A stretch of DNA of 64,000 nt from G963665495 sp963677785. GTDB taxonomy: Bacteria; Desulfobacterota; Desulfovibrionia; Desulfovibrionales; Desulfovibrionaceae. The stretch spans positions 1,736,001-1,800,000 of the forward strand of contig CAXXDH010000003.1 of the NCBI GenBank assembly GCA_963677785.2, given 5' to 3'. Both the position numbers and the translations under genes were made by a program. Positions 27,291-36,452 of this stretch are shown here, in pieces (position 1 is the stretch's first letter; every line of letters starts with the position of its first letter). The notes below the pieces were generated by a model, which saw only the letters and a list, made by a program, of their open reading frames with translations, had not been told where the DNA came from and ran no database searches.

Positions 27291-28882
27291 ACGTTTGAAT
27301 GTCCGAGTTTGCGTTTGAGTCGTTCAAGTACCGGTCCGAAGGCATCAAGCACTGGCGCAAGTGTTTTGCGGGCGAGCATTCTTCCCGCAAGTTGAAATAC
27401 CAATGCGAAACAGATGAAACCACAGGCAATGGCCAGCAACGCGCCGAGAAGCGGATGTTGCGGCAGCCAGTTTTTTGCCTCTTGCATCATAACCCAGGAA
27501 GGAGCGACTGCAATAAGCGAAACAGCGATTGCTGTAATAAGTGCCTTTGCCAAGCCGGTAAAACCATCTGGTCCCCATTTGGCGCGCCAGAACCAGGAAA
27601 GAGCCAGCGTATAGACTGCCACGGATACGGCGCTCGCACCTGCTATGCCGAAGGCTCCCCATATCTGTGTCAGAAAATAATAGACGGGGAGCGTCAACAG
27701 GGTCGCGCCCGTACCGACCAGCGCGGGAGTCAGGGTATCTTTGCGAGCGTAAAACGCACGCCCGATGATTTGCTGAATGCCCCAGCAGAAAACACCCAGC
27801 AGCATGATCTGCAAACAAGTGGCCGTATGCAGAGTGGCTTGTTGTGAAAAACGCCCTTGTTCGAAAATGAATTGGATAATGGGCTCGGCCGCGGCCATCA
27901 TCCAAATGGAAAGGGGGAGCAGAAACACAACCGTGCCGCTCAGGGCCGACTGCAGGGTCTCGTTGAATTCCTGGTCCTTTCCTTGAGCCACCAGTCTGGC
28001 GAGAAAAGGATAAGAAGCGACTCCAGCCGCCTGGGCCACCACGCCGACAGGAACCAACATGATCCGGCGCGCGTAGTTGAGCCAGCTGACCGCGCCTTCT
28101 GTGGTCATGGAACCGAAAAAGCGTAGAAATTGCTCATCCAATACCACCACTGACTGGCCGATCATCAAGGGCAGGGCCAAAAGGATGAATGTTTTCAACC
28201 CCGGGTGCTTGAACTGAAGCGAAAAATTGAAGTCCGTGCTTCCCCTGGCCGCAGCCACCATTGGAAGCAGAAAGTTCCCAAGGAATGACCCCGCCAGCAC
28301 GCCCCAGCAAAAACCTTCCATGCCATGAGAAATCAGCAGCAGGCCGCCCAGGATGATGCAACCGTTGTAAATCAACGGCATCAGAGCTGGTACGAGAAAC
28401 TGCTTGCGCAGGTACAGCAGCGCTGTAAAGCAGGATCCCAGCAGAAAGCAGATCTGCGCAGGCAGAATGATACGCAGAAAATAGGCCAGCCGCAGGGATG
28501 CCTCCTCGGTAAAGCCCGGAGCTATAAGCTGCGCCAGCTGCGGAGCGAATACCATGGCCACCGCGGTCAACAGGCTGATAAGCAGTCCGCACCAGGTGAG
28601 GATTGTGGAAAAAAAACGCCAGGCTTCGCTTTCGTCCTGTTCAAAGTAGTCTGAAAGCAACGGAATCAGGGTAATGGCGAAGTAGCCGCCCGCAAGCAGA
28701 TAATTGATGAAGTCCGGCACAACGAAGGACACGAAATAGATGTCGGACTCCAGCGAGGCCCCATAGTAATAGGAAATGACCTTGTCGCGGATCAGCCCCA
28801 TGAAGCGAGAGAGCAGTATGCTCAGCGCCATGATGGCTGCCGCAAGACGCAGGCTTTGGGATTTGTTGAGAAAGGGAGCCAT
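27287..28882 (-). CDS. murJ: Lipid II flippase MurJ
   Basis: Moves lipid II across the inner membrane for peptidoglycan synthesis. 531 residues with about 14 transmembrane helices. The N-terminal signature ALSILLSRFMGLIRDKVISYYYG and the region LLAGGYFAITLIPLLSDYFE are typical of the MviN/MurJ family. No strong ribosome site precedes the ATG. It heads a two-gene operon with tgt. Confidence 0.96.
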   Translation of the reverse strand: MAPFLNKSQSLRLAAAIMALSILLSRFMGLIRDKVISYYYGASLESDIYFVSFVVPDFINYLLAGGYFAITLIPLLSDYFEQDESEAWRFFSTILTWCGLLISLLTAVAMVFAPQLAQLIAPGFTEEASLRLAYFLRIILPAQICFLLGSCFTALLYLRKQFLVPALMPLIYNGCIILGGLLLISHGMEGFCWGVLAGSFLGNFLLPMVAAARGSTDFNFSLQFKHPGLKTFILLALPLMIGQSVVVLDEQFLRFFGSMTTEGAVSWLNYARRIMLVPVGVVAQAAGVASYPFLARLVAQGKDQEFNETLQSALSGTVVFLLPLSIWMMAAAEPIIQFIFEQGRFSQQATLHTATCLQIMLLGVFCWGIQQIIGRAFYARKDTLTPALVGTGATLLTLPVYYFLTQIWGAFGIAGASAVSVAVYTLALSWFWRAKWGPDGFTGLAKALITAIAVSLIAVAPSWVMMQEAKNWLPQHPLLGALLAIACGFICFALVFQLAGRMLARKTLAPVLDAFGPVLERLKRKLGHSNV

Positions 28883-28977
28883 TACAATGATGAAAGCAGC
28901 GTCGCGATGATAGGTTACATGGTTATAGGGAGATGCTGCAAGGGGGGAGTATGGCGGAAAGGGCTCAAAAATGAAAG

Positions 28978-29005
28978 AAAAAAAAAGGGCCGTCAGAGAC
29001 GGCCC
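28978..29005 (-). terminator. Rho-independent terminator of the W-repeat gene
   Basis: On the minus strand, GGGCCGTC/GACGGCCC with a 3-base loop, then a run of T (bases 28978-28986 are A on the plus strand). It starts 30 bases after the stop at 29035. Confidence 0.9.
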
Positions 29006-29034
29006 TTGTGTGTGCTTAGTAAGCTATCGTGGAC

Positions 29035-29703
29035 TTATTGGCCGAAGTTGGTGCCAGTCGGATTGTCGATAGCCTTGATAAAGCGCCAGTCGGTGAGGGT
29101 CTGATCGTCGTCGATGTAACCCCAGCCAGCGTCTCTGGTACGATCCATCAGGGCACCGTTGGAGTTCAGGTTCCAGTAGGCAACCTTACCGTTGGAAGCG
29201 CGGAACCACAGCAGGCGGGACATGCCGTCGTTACCGGAGCCATCGGACGTGCCAGCGATTTGGTCAGGAGTCATAATCTGCTTCATGGACCAGTCAGTGG
29301 ACATGGTCTGATCGGTAACCCAATCCCAACCTTCACCCTGGGTGCGGTTGCGCAGTTCGCCGTTGGTGTTGAGTACCCAGTAGGCAACTTTACCATTGTT
29401 GGTGTTGTGGTAGAGCATGTGGATGGTTCCACCCTGATCAGCGGCGGAGGAGATACCGGTCTGAATCAGGTCGGCGCGCCATGCGGTGCCGATGGAATCA
29501 TTGTCTACCCAGTTCCAACCTTGATCCCTGGTGCGGTTGTGGAGTTTTCCATTGGTGTTGAGTTTCCAGTAAGCGGCTTTGCCGGTGGTCTGTTTTTGCC
29601 AATAGAGGTACTGGGTTGTGGCATTGGCGTCTTGCCCGAGAAGGACAACGGTCATGGCCACAACGGCACAAAGTGCTACGAATTTACCAAACTGCTTCAT
29701 CAT
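29035..29703 (-). CDS. Secreted tryptophan-rich repeat protein, three repeats
   Basis: 222 residues from an ATG preceded by GGAG (a second ATG follows at once). The signal peptide ends at DANA (about residue 28). The mature protein is three repeats at about 32-78, 96-143 and 163-210. Each reads roughly LLW, NGKVAYW, LN-NG-L, RTR, GWGW and W. The third is preceded by DGSGNDGMSRLLW, like the calcium loop and hydrophobic-W strand of FG-GAP/VCBS propeller repeats. Repeats one and two lack that loop. The gene is monocistronic with its own terminator. It shares the repeat with 52364-53833. No function is known. Confidence 0.88.
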   Translation of the reverse strand: MMKQFGKFVALCAVVAMTVVLLGQDANATTQYLYWQKQTTGKAAYWKLNTNGKLHNRTRDQGWNWVDNDSIGTAWRADLIQTGISSAADQGGTIHMLYHNTNNGKVAYWVLNTNGELRNRTQGEGWDWVTDQTMSTDWSMKQIMTPDQIAGTSDGSGNDGMSRLLWFRASNGKVAYWNLNSNGALMDRTRDAGWGYIDDDQTLTDWRFIKAIDNPTGTNFGQ

Positions 29704-30353
29704 TTGCTGCTCCTTTTTTTGTTGAAATCGTTTCCTTTCAAACCTAAGCTTTGCTCTACCGCCCCGATCACGATATTTGAATTTATAGTCCCCCAGGCGG
29801 AAAGTTGTCAACCCTAAAATGCTTTTTTCCTGTTTTTGCCTGTTGGTCTGCACGGATTGAAAATCCACAAGGGGCCATTATTTCCGGACTCGGATGCTGC
29901 AAAGCTTCACCAACATTGTGAATTCATTCTCTTTATAAATATAAAACAAACCCATTCAACAATAGTCTAAAATGTTCTGCACCTTCTGCTTATAATTGTC
30001 AATAGATTTTAGATTTTCTTAATATATTTGGCGGGGATTTCCATGAGATCGACGCCGTCGCCGATTGCTGTACTCCACCAAAAACTTTTTTTATTGAATA
30101 AGTTAATATTAGTAATAGTAACACTTGTCAATAATTTGTCAAAAATGATTTTTTTTAAATGATAATTCGTTATTTCATAAAAAATACGATTTGTTTTAAA
30201 CGGATTGTATCTGCTTAACGGCACGAAAATGATTTTTTGACGTAACAATAATGATACGAGCGGGGCTGGTAGAGAAAAGTTGAAATCAAGTGCAATATAA
30301 ATCTATTTTATGACTGAAATTAGGATCGAAAATTCGTCAAGGCAAATGTGTTG
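29704..30353. other. AT-rich intergenic region
   Basis: No supported gene. 29880-30350 is very AT-rich. A short island at 30025-30085 has higher GC and reads on the minus strand as the end of a 79-codon frame (WWSTAIGDGVDLMEIPAKY), which lacks a ribosome site and a family. It is either chance or a relic. TTGACG at 30237-30242 and similar boxes may be part of a promoter for the quinone operon, but no clean pair was seen. Confidence 0.45.
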
Positions 30354-30500
30354 TCTCTTTTGGCCGGGAACTGGTAAAATAGCAACTCTGAAATTGTTAC
30401 CCGCTGGCTTGGAGAATGACGCAACCGCCGGTGTAAGTGGGAAGACAGCTGGTTGGCACATGCGCACTCTGGACCTGGCTGGCAGATCGGGCTATACCCT
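30354..30500 (+). promoter_or_regulatory. Structured leader, possible cobalamin-type riboswitch
   Basis: Upstream of the UbiE-like gene lie segments in the order expected of a cobalamin riboswitch. They are GGGAA with CTGGTAAAAT, then ACCCGCTGGC, a GCCGGTG where GCCACTG is usual, GTGGGAAGACAG where GGGAAGGC is usual, and an ACCTGGCTGGC end. Several positions differ and the AGGAGACCTGCC box is not intact. It may be a diverged member, another structured RNA, or chance. Confidence 0.3.
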
Positions 30501-30527
30501 GCTGCATATCATAATGAAGGAGCTCGT

Positions 30528-31220
30528 ATGAAAGACCAGCAGGTCAAAGATATGTTCAACCGGATCGCCTTTTCCTATGATTTTCAAAACAGCGCTCTTT
30601 CCATGCGGCAGGATGCGGGCTGGCGCAAGAAACTGGCCCGGATGCTGGATGCCGCGCCCGGCGATACCGTGCTGGACGCCGCAGTGGGGACGGGCGAAGT
30701 GGCCCTGGAAATTCTGCGGCAGCGCCCCGGAGTACGCGTCGCGGGTGTGGATTTTTCCACAGCCATGCTGGAAAAAGCCCGGTTGAAGAAGCCGTTGCGT
30801 TTTGCTCAGCGGCTGCATCTGCTTTGCGGCGACTGCCGTCTGATTCCTTTGCGCGACAATTCGGTTCAGTGCGCCACCATGGCCTTTGGACTGCGCAATA
30901 TAGAAGAACGTCATCTGGCCCTCAAAGAGATCTTTCGGGTTCTGCGGCCTGGCGGACAACTGCACATCATGGAGTTCGGCATTCCGGACAATCTCCTCAT
31001 GAAACGGCTGTATCGGTTCTATTTCGACCATATTCTGCCTCCGGTGGGCAACATGCTTTCCAAAACCAACTTTGCTTACTCCTATCTGGTCGAATCCGTA
31101 GATGCTTTTCCCGGCGATGCGGAGTTTCTCAACGAGTTGACCCAGGCAGGATTCGAACCCGCAGGAGTGACCAATCTGACCTATGGTGTTGCCAAGATAT
31201 TCAGCGGAAAGAAACAATAA
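30528..31220 (+). CDS. UbiE/MenG-like quinone methyltransferase
   Basis: 230 residues. A SAM-dependent methyltransferase that probably C-methylates demethylmenaquinone. The SAM loop is VLDAAVGTGEVALEI. GLRNIEERHLALKEIFRVL and RPGGQLHIMEFG are the characteristic UbiE/MenG motifs, and the C-terminus ends TYGVAKIFSGKK like the family's. GAAGGAG precedes the ATG with good spacing. It is the first gene of an operon with a second methyltransferase and a UbiA prenyltransferase. Confidence 0.88.
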   Translation: MKDQQVKDMFNRIAFSYDFQNSALSMRQDAGWRKKLARMLDAAPGDTVLDAAVGTGEVALEILRQRPGVRVAGVDFSTAMLEKARLKKPLRFAQRLHLLCGDCRLIPLRDNSVQCATMAFGLRNIEERHLALKEIFRVLRPGGQLHIMEFGIPDNLLMKRLYRFYFDHILPPVGNMLSKTNFAYSYLVESVDAFPGDAEFLNELTQAGFEPAGVTNLTYGVAKIFSGKKQ

Positions 31221-31303
31221 GCCGTTGCTTGACAAAAAGCCTCTGCCTCATGCTATCGAACTGATACGAGTGAACGCCTGTATCCGGCGCGGTGGAACCT
31301 TCT

Positions 31304-31894
31304 ATGAATGTAAATTTTCCAGAACGCATTTGGTGCAACAGTTTTTTGCGGCGCGTCGTCCAAAGACGCGAGGTAGCCTATTGGGCCTCGCTGGGGCCTG
31401 TGCCCGCAAACGGCGTGTTCATTGAAATAGGTTGCGGCAACGGCGCCGGGGCCATGATGCTGGCAAAACGTTTCAGACCGCGCGCGTTGTTCGCCTTTGA
31501 TACGGATTCGGCCATGCTCGCCCTGGCCCGCAAACGCGTCACTCCCGGCAATGTGGTCCGCTTTTTACAGGCCGATGCGCAAGATCTGCCGTTCAAAAGC
31601 GGCCAGGCCGACGTGCTGTTCAATTTCGGCATCATCCACCACCTGGAGGACTGGGCCCTGGGCATCGCGGAGATCGGACGCGTTCTCAAACCCGGCGGAG
31701 CTTTTTATTTTGAAGAGATTTTTCCGCCGTTGTATGCCAATGCCTTGATGAAGCGGCTTGTGCTGCATCCGACGGAAAACCGCTTTCACGGACCGGAGTT
31801 CAAAGAGGCGTTGCAACAGGCAGGGCTCGAACTGCAGCCCGTATTCAAGGAATCCCGCTTCGGCCTTGTGGGGATGGCCCGCAGAGCCGCGTGA
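31304..31894 (+). CDS. Class I SAM-dependent methyltransferase
   Basis: 196 residues. Motif I is FIEIGCGNGAGAMMLA, the acidic residue after strand 2 lies in LFAFDTD, and motifs QADAQDLPFK and LKPGGAFYFEE are clear. Substrate unknown. Lying between a UbiE-like methyltransferase and a prenyltransferase, it may act on a quinone or another prenylated ring. ATG 31304 has a weak ribosome site. GTG 31292 would add four residues. Confidence 0.85.
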   Translation: MNVNFPERIWCNSFLRRVVQRREVAYWASLGPVPANGVFIEIGCGNGAGAMMLAKRFRPRALFAFDTDSAMLALARKRVTPGNVVRFLQADAQDLPFKSGQADVLFNFGIIHHLEDWALGIAEIGRVLKPGGAFYFEEIFPPLYANALMKRLVLHPTENRFHGPEFKEALQQAGLELQPVFKESRFGLVGMARRAA

Positions 31895-31931
31895 TGCACA
31901 ATCCCCAATGACGGTTATCGGGAGCAGAAGT

Positions 31932-32864
31932 ATGCGTTCGACGTTCGCACCGAATTTTTCCTTCTCCAACCTCAAGCTGTATCTCGCTTTATCCCGTACG
32001 CCCCACGGCTTGCTGGACCTGGCCACGCCTTTCCTGGCCATGCTGCTCTGGCTGGGCGGTTTTCCGCCGTTCTGGGTGATCTGCGTAGGATTGATAACCG
32101 TATTTGCCGGGTATACGGCGGTCTATGCGGTCAATGATATTGTGGACTTCCGTACCGACCGAAAAAATGCCGACGCGGCGCTGGAACAAACCGGCGAGGG
32201 CTATCTGGATGCAATCTTCATCCGCCACCCGCTGGCCCAGGGCCATTTGCGGATGTGGCAAGCCGTGCTCTGGGCGGTCTTCTGGAGCCTGACGGCTCTG
32301 GCCGGCGCCTGGACGCTCAACCCGGTCTGCGCCGGATTGTTCGTGTTGGGCGTATTGCTGGAAACCATCTACTGCAAGCTGCTCACCGTGACCTACTGGC
32401 GCGCCCTGATCAACGGCGTGGTCAAGACCCTCGGTCCGCTGGCCGCGGTGCTGGCCGTTGATCCGCACCCGGCGCTCTGGTATCTGCTGCTGGTCTTCCT
32501 CTGGGTCTTTTTCTGGGAAATCGGCGGACAGAATATTCCAGCGGACTGGTACGACATCGAAATGGACAGCGAACAGAATGCCCGGACCATCCCCGTGGCC
32601 CTGGGTAAAGAAAAGGCCTCCCGCCTGCTGGTGGGAAGCCTCAGCCTGAGTCTTGTTCTCAGCTTTGTGCTGTTCGTGGCCTCGCCGCTGCACATGTCGC
32701 TGTGGTTGGCCCTGCCGGCCCTTGCTGCGGGCGTCTGGCTCTGTCTGCTCCCTGGCCTCAAAGTCAGGCGAAGCCTGGACCGCCGCGACACCTCCGTACT
32801 CTTCAACCGCGCCAGCTATTATCCGGCGGTTATGCTGGTGTTCGCCTTGCTCTCCTTGTTTTAG
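31932..32864 (+). CDS. UbiA-family prenyltransferase
   Basis: 310 residues, about eight to nine transmembrane helices. The two Asp-rich prenyl-diphosphate motifs are present: NDIVDFRTDRKNAD (about residue 71) and DWYDIEMDSEQNA (about residue 206). It joins a polyprenyl chain to an aromatic acceptor at the inner membrane. With the UbiE-like gene upstream, a menaquinone role (MqnP/MenA-type) is the best inference. ATG 31932 follows GGGAG. Many in-frame residues upstream belong to the antiparallel reading of the previous gene and were excluded. Confidence 0.9.
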   Translation: MRSTFAPNFSFSNLKLYLALSRTPHGLLDLATPFLAMLLWLGGFPPFWVICVGLITVFAGYTAVYAVNDIVDFRTDRKNADAALEQTGEGYLDAIFIRHPLAQGHLRMWQAVLWAVFWSLTALAGAWTLNPVCAGLFVLGVLLETIYCKLLTVTYWRALINGVVKTLGPLAAVLAVDPHPALWYLLLVFLWVFFWEIGGQNIPADWYDIEMDSEQNARTIPVALGKEKASRLLVGSLSLSLVLSFVLFVASPLHMSLWLALPALAAGVWLCLLPGLKVRRSLDRRDTSVLFNRASYYPAVMLVFALLSLF

Positions 32865-32942
32865 CCAGGCGAGCGCGTTAACGTTCCCCCGGCGGGTTTT
32901 GGGGCGGAGCCCCAGGGCGTACCCGTAGCCGGCCTTTCCTGC

Positions 32943-33791
32943 TCAAATATCCAGTTCCATTTCCTGGGTGGCGGCGAAGCAGCGCATGTCCACGCCGAGG
33001 TCGCGGATGATCCGGCGGCAGTCCATGACGATATCCATGAGTTCGGAATCGTGGCGGTCCTGGTTGTGGTGGAAGAGGCAGAAGCGTTTGACTTTCGCGG
33101 CCAGGGCCAGGTCCAGGGCGTCGCGATAGGTGGAGTGCCCCCAGCCCTTGGTATGGGTGTATTCGGCTTCTGTGTATTCGGCGTCGTGGATCAGCAGGTC
33201 CGCATCGCGGCAGAAAGAGACATACTCCTCGAAGGATTTGCCTCCGCGGTGCGTATGACGGAGTTCGTTGTCCGTAAGCAAGACCATGGTGGCGTTGCGG
33301 GCGTCGCGGAACTTGTAGCCCAGGCCCATGTTCGGGTGGCTGAGGGGGATGGAGCAGATTTCGAGCCCGGCGATTTCGCGCCAGTCGTTGGTCATGCAGG
33401 CGGGCTGAAAGTCGATGCGGCCATGGATGCTCTCGTAGGGAACGGGAAAGAAGGGGCCGGTCATGGTTTTGGAAAGCAGGGTCTGCATGTTGCCCTGTTC
33501 CATGGGGCAGCCATAGATCCGGATATAGGTGTCGGGCTGGTGCAGGGGTTTGAAGAAGGGAAATCCGAGGATGTGGTCCCAGTGGGCATGGGTGAAGATA
33601 AGCGTGAATTCACTGTGGCCGTCGCGCAGGAGTTTGCTGCCGAGCCTGCGTATGCCGGATCCCGCGTCCACAATCAGAATTTCGTTGTCGGCCCCGCGCA
33701 GTTCCAGGCAGGTTGTATCCCCGCCGTATGTAATGTATTCCGGCCCTGAGACCGGAATCGAACCTCGCGCACCCCATATACGGATTTTCAT
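32943..33791 (-). CDS. MBL-fold metal-dependent hydrolase
   Basis: 282 residues. Starts MKIRIWGARGSIPVSGPEY, the opening of the RNase Z/phosphodiesterase-like metallo-beta-lactamase subgroup. The metal motif THAHWDH is near residue 88. Further ligands are suggested by LSHPNMG, LIHDAEYTEAEY and the late FHHNQDRHD. A phosphodiesterase or related hydrolase is likely, with the substrate not predictable. It converges with the UbiA gene. The gap holds a GC-rich hairpin (TTTTGGGGCGGAGCCCCAG). Confidence 0.88.
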   Translation of the reverse strand: MKIRIWGARGSIPVSGPEYITYGGDTTCLELRGADNEILIVDAGSGIRRLGSKLLRDGHSEFTLIFTHAHWDHILGFPFFKPLHQPDTYIRIYGCPMEQGNMQTLLSKTMTGPFFPVPYESIHGRIDFQPACMTNDWREIAGLEICSIPLSHPNMGLGYKFRDARNATMVLLTDNELRHTHRGGKSFEEYVSFCRDADLLIHDAEYTEAEYTHTKGWGHSTYRDALDLALAAKVKRFCLFHHNQDRHDSELMDIVMDCRRIIRDLGVDMRCFAATQEMELDI

Positions 33792-33973
33792 CCCATTCTC
33801 TCCCTGGAAACGGATTCCCCCCTGCGCGTCGTATTGTCTTTGCCGCGTCTTGTCCTATATATTAGGATAACTAGGCTGTAGTTGTCACTCCATAGCGCCT
33901 GATTGGGCGAAATCAATTCTCGCGAACTGCCTGTTGCGTTGGAATTTCATAAAAACTGCCTGAAGGAAACGGT

Positions 33974-35224
33974 ATGAATGTATTGCAAAGCGATGCGGGT
34001 ACGGACCTGCTCCCCGAAGCATACGGCATGGATGATGTGGCGTTGGAAAAATACGCCGAGTTGCTACTTTGGGCCGTGAATCTGTCCCGCACGCGCCCGC
34101 TGTCCAAAAGCGATCTGGTGCAGATCCGCTATGACCTGCCGGCCCTGCCTCTGGCCGAGGCGCTTTCCTGGAAACTCAACGACAGCGGACAGGTGCCGGT
34201 ACCCCGAGCCGAGCCCAGTCCGAACATGGACCATTTTTTTCTGAAAAAAGCCAACAACAAGCGGCTGGGGCTGGAGATTCCCGGCGAACGCGAGCTGGCG
34301 CAAAACCTGGCGGGCAGCATCCGAATTTATGCTCCCACGGCAGCGACCCATCTCTCAGAAGTGGATCCGGCGCAAGTGATCATGCGGGAAAAAGGGCTGC
34401 AGGGGCTGCGGAACATTCGCCATGCGCGCCAGTTGCAGGGTGAACTTGGGCAGACGAGTGCGGTATATCCCACCTGGGCCCTGGCCAGGCTGGCGGGCAT
34501 GCCTCTGGAGGTCTACGGCCGCCAGGTCGTTCATGCCTGTATGCTGCAATACGGCACGCCCCTGACGAACTGGAAGCTGCTGCGCGGAAAAATGCAATCC
34601 GTGGCGGACTGGCTCAATTCCATGGATATGGTCAGCCTGCGCGTACGCAGCAAAAACATGGATCTGCTGCTGCAGGTGGGCGCGTCGCGCAAGTGGGTCT
34701 GCGCCAGCGGGCGCAATATACCGAGCTATGAAATCTATCTCGCTCCGGACTGCAGGGGCACCGAAGGCGAATATTACGCCAATCTCCCCAGCTACCAGAT
34801 GGGGCACCGGGTAGACAATCTCAAGCTGTTGTTCCGGATGGGCCAGGTCCGGCGTTTCCGCGCGCAGCGCGGTGAAACCATCATCGCCGAGACCTTGCGT
34901 ATCGATGGCGGGGCCAACAAAGTGGGCGAGTTTTCTCTGGTGGATAAACGCTTCACTCCCATAGACAGGCCGCTGTTCCACCCCATTCTTGATGAAAATT
35001 TCGGCGGAGAAAACGGCAGCTGCCACATCGCCCTGGGGCAATCTCTTCTGCATACGCTCGATCGCAATCCGCGGGAATTGACTCTTGATGCGTTTCAATC
35101 CCTCGGCCTGAACGTATCGCTCCTTCATTGGGATCTGGTGAATACGGAAGAAAAAACCGTTATGGCCAAACTGGCCGACGGCAGCCATGTCTGCATTTAT
35201 GAAAACGGCCAGTTTACCTGCTGA
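33974..35224 (+). CDS. Aminopeptidase, peptidase family M29-like
   Basis: 416 residues. The C-terminal half resembles thermophilic aminopeptidases T/S. It shows GRNIPSYEIYLAPD (metal-binding region), FRMGQVRRFRAQRGE, KVGEFSLVDKRFTPIDRPLF, and GSCHIALGQSL near the end. These match the order of M29 motifs, though the N-terminal half is less familiar. Cytosolic, with no signal peptide. AAGGAA precedes the ATG. It probably releases N-terminal residues from peptides. Confidence 0.8.
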   Translation: MNVLQSDAGTDLLPEAYGMDDVALEKYAELLLWAVNLSRTRPLSKSDLVQIRYDLPALPLAEALSWKLNDSGQVPVPRAEPSPNMDHFFLKKANNKRLGLEIPGERELAQNLAGSIRIYAPTAATHLSEVDPAQVIMREKGLQGLRNIRHARQLQGELGQTSAVYPTWALARLAGMPLEVYGRQVVHACMLQYGTPLTNWKLLRGKMQSVADWLNSMDMVSLRVRSKNMDLLLQVGASRKWVCASGRNIPSYEIYLAPDCRGTEGEYYANLPSYQMGHRVDNLKLLFRMGQVRRFRAQRGETIIAETLRIDGGANKVGEFSLVDKRFTPIDRPLFHPILDENFGGENGSCHIALGQSLLHTLDRNPRELTLDAFQSLGLNVSLLHWDLVNTEEKTVMAKLADGSHVCIYENGQFTC

Positions 35225-35377
35225 GATACCGCGTATTGCCGGGAAAATTCTTTTGTCTGTTAAAAAAATAGAAAATATCTAGATTTTTTGGTAAAAGCTA
35301 TTGACAAGCCGTCATTAAATTGACAGCAATGAAAAAAAATCCATTGCGCCAGGGGTTCGTTGGGCTGGGGAGAGGAA

Positions 35378-36385
35378 ATGGGCCTGATCAAGGACAATAT
35401 CATCGGTCAAAGCCGGGTTCTCAAGGAAGTTTTCAAAGTCCTGGAGAAAGTTGCGCCCACGGACAGCACCGTGCTGGTCACGGGGGAATCCGGTACGGGC
35501 AAGGAATTGCTTGTCCGCGCCCTGCACAACAACAGCCTGCGCGGCGACAAGCCTTTCATTCCCGTCAATTGCGGCGCCATCCCCAAAGACCTGCTGGAAT
35601 CCGAACTGTTCGGCCATGAAAAGGGCGCTTTCACGCACGCCATACGTTCGCGTCCGGGGCGTTTTGAGCTGGCCGAAGGCGGCACCATTTTTATGGATGA
35701 AATCGGCGAACTGGACCTGAGTCTGCAGGTCAAGATTCTGCGCGTGCTGCAGGAACGGGAGTTCGAACGGGTGGGCGGCAGCCAGCCCAAAAAAGTGGAC
35801 GTCCGCGTGGTGGCGGCCACCAACCGCGACCTGGAAAAGGAAGTGGCCGAAGGACGCTTTCGGGAAGACCTCTTCTACCGTCTCAACGTCATTCCGGTGC
35901 ACCTGCCTCCGCTGCGTGAGCGGGGGGACGACGTGCTGCTGCTGGCGGAATTTTTCCTCAAGAAATTTTGTGTCTCCAAAAACCGCGAACGCATGAGCAT
36001 CTCGCCCGAAGCCAACGGCATGCTGATCGCCTATTCCTGGCCGGGGAACGTACGCGAGCTGGAAAATTTCATGGAGCGGCTGAGCATCCTCTGCGACGAG
36101 GTCTGCATCACCCCGGACGACCTGCCCCACAAGATTCATTCCGAATTGGGCATGGAGCGTCCGGAACCTGTGATTGCGCAGGAGGCACGGGGGTTTGCCT
36201 GGCCCAGACTCAAGGACATGCAGGACAACGAGAAGGGGCTCAAGGAATTTCTGGATGAAATTGAAGAGCGGTTGCTGCGCGAGGCCCTGGAAATGGCCGG
36301 AGGCGTTAAAAATCAGGCTGCCGAGATCCTGGGCATCAAGCGCACGACGCTGATTGAAAAGATAAAAAAGAAAAATCTGGAATAA
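35378..36385 (+). CDS. Sigma-54 activator without sensor domain
   Basis: 335 residues from ATG 35378 (TTG 35360 would add six). The protein is only an AAA+ core and a C-terminal Fis-type helix (NQAAEILGIKRTTLIEKI). There is no receiver, GAF or PAS domain. Walker A is GESGTGKE (36-43) and Walker B IFMDE is normal. The sigma-54 contact loop reads GAFTHA (83-88) in place of GAFTGA. The R-finger region FREDLFYRLNV is intact. Lacking an input domain, it may be controlled by a partner protein or by its amount. A -24/-12-like site lies upstream of the next gene. Confidence 0.92.
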   Translation: MGLIKDNIIGQSRVLKEVFKVLEKVAPTDSTVLVTGESGTGKELLVRALHNNSLRGDKPFIPVNCGAIPKDLLESELFGHEKGAFTHAIRSRPGRFELAEGGTIFMDEIGELDLSLQVKILRVLQEREFERVGGSQPKKVDVRVVAATNRDLEKEVAEGRFREDLFYRLNVIPVHLPPLRERGDDVLLLAEFFLKKFCVSKNRERMSISPEANGMLIAYSWPGNVRELENFMERLSILCDEVCITPDDLPHKIHSELGMERPEPVIAQEARGFAWPRLKDMQDNEKGLKEFLDEIEERLLREALEMAGGVKNQAAEILGIKRTTLIEKIKKKNLE

Positions 36386-36452
36386 GCGGTCCCACGGCCT
36401 GGGGTCCGAAGGGGGGCGGCTTTGCCGGAATAGGGCGTACGAACATGCAACC

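Noticed and set aside
35301..35330. TTGACA as a promoter for the sensor-less activator
   Set aside because: No acceptable -10 box at 16-18 bases. A TTGTCT (35253) with TATCTA (35276) is equally weak.
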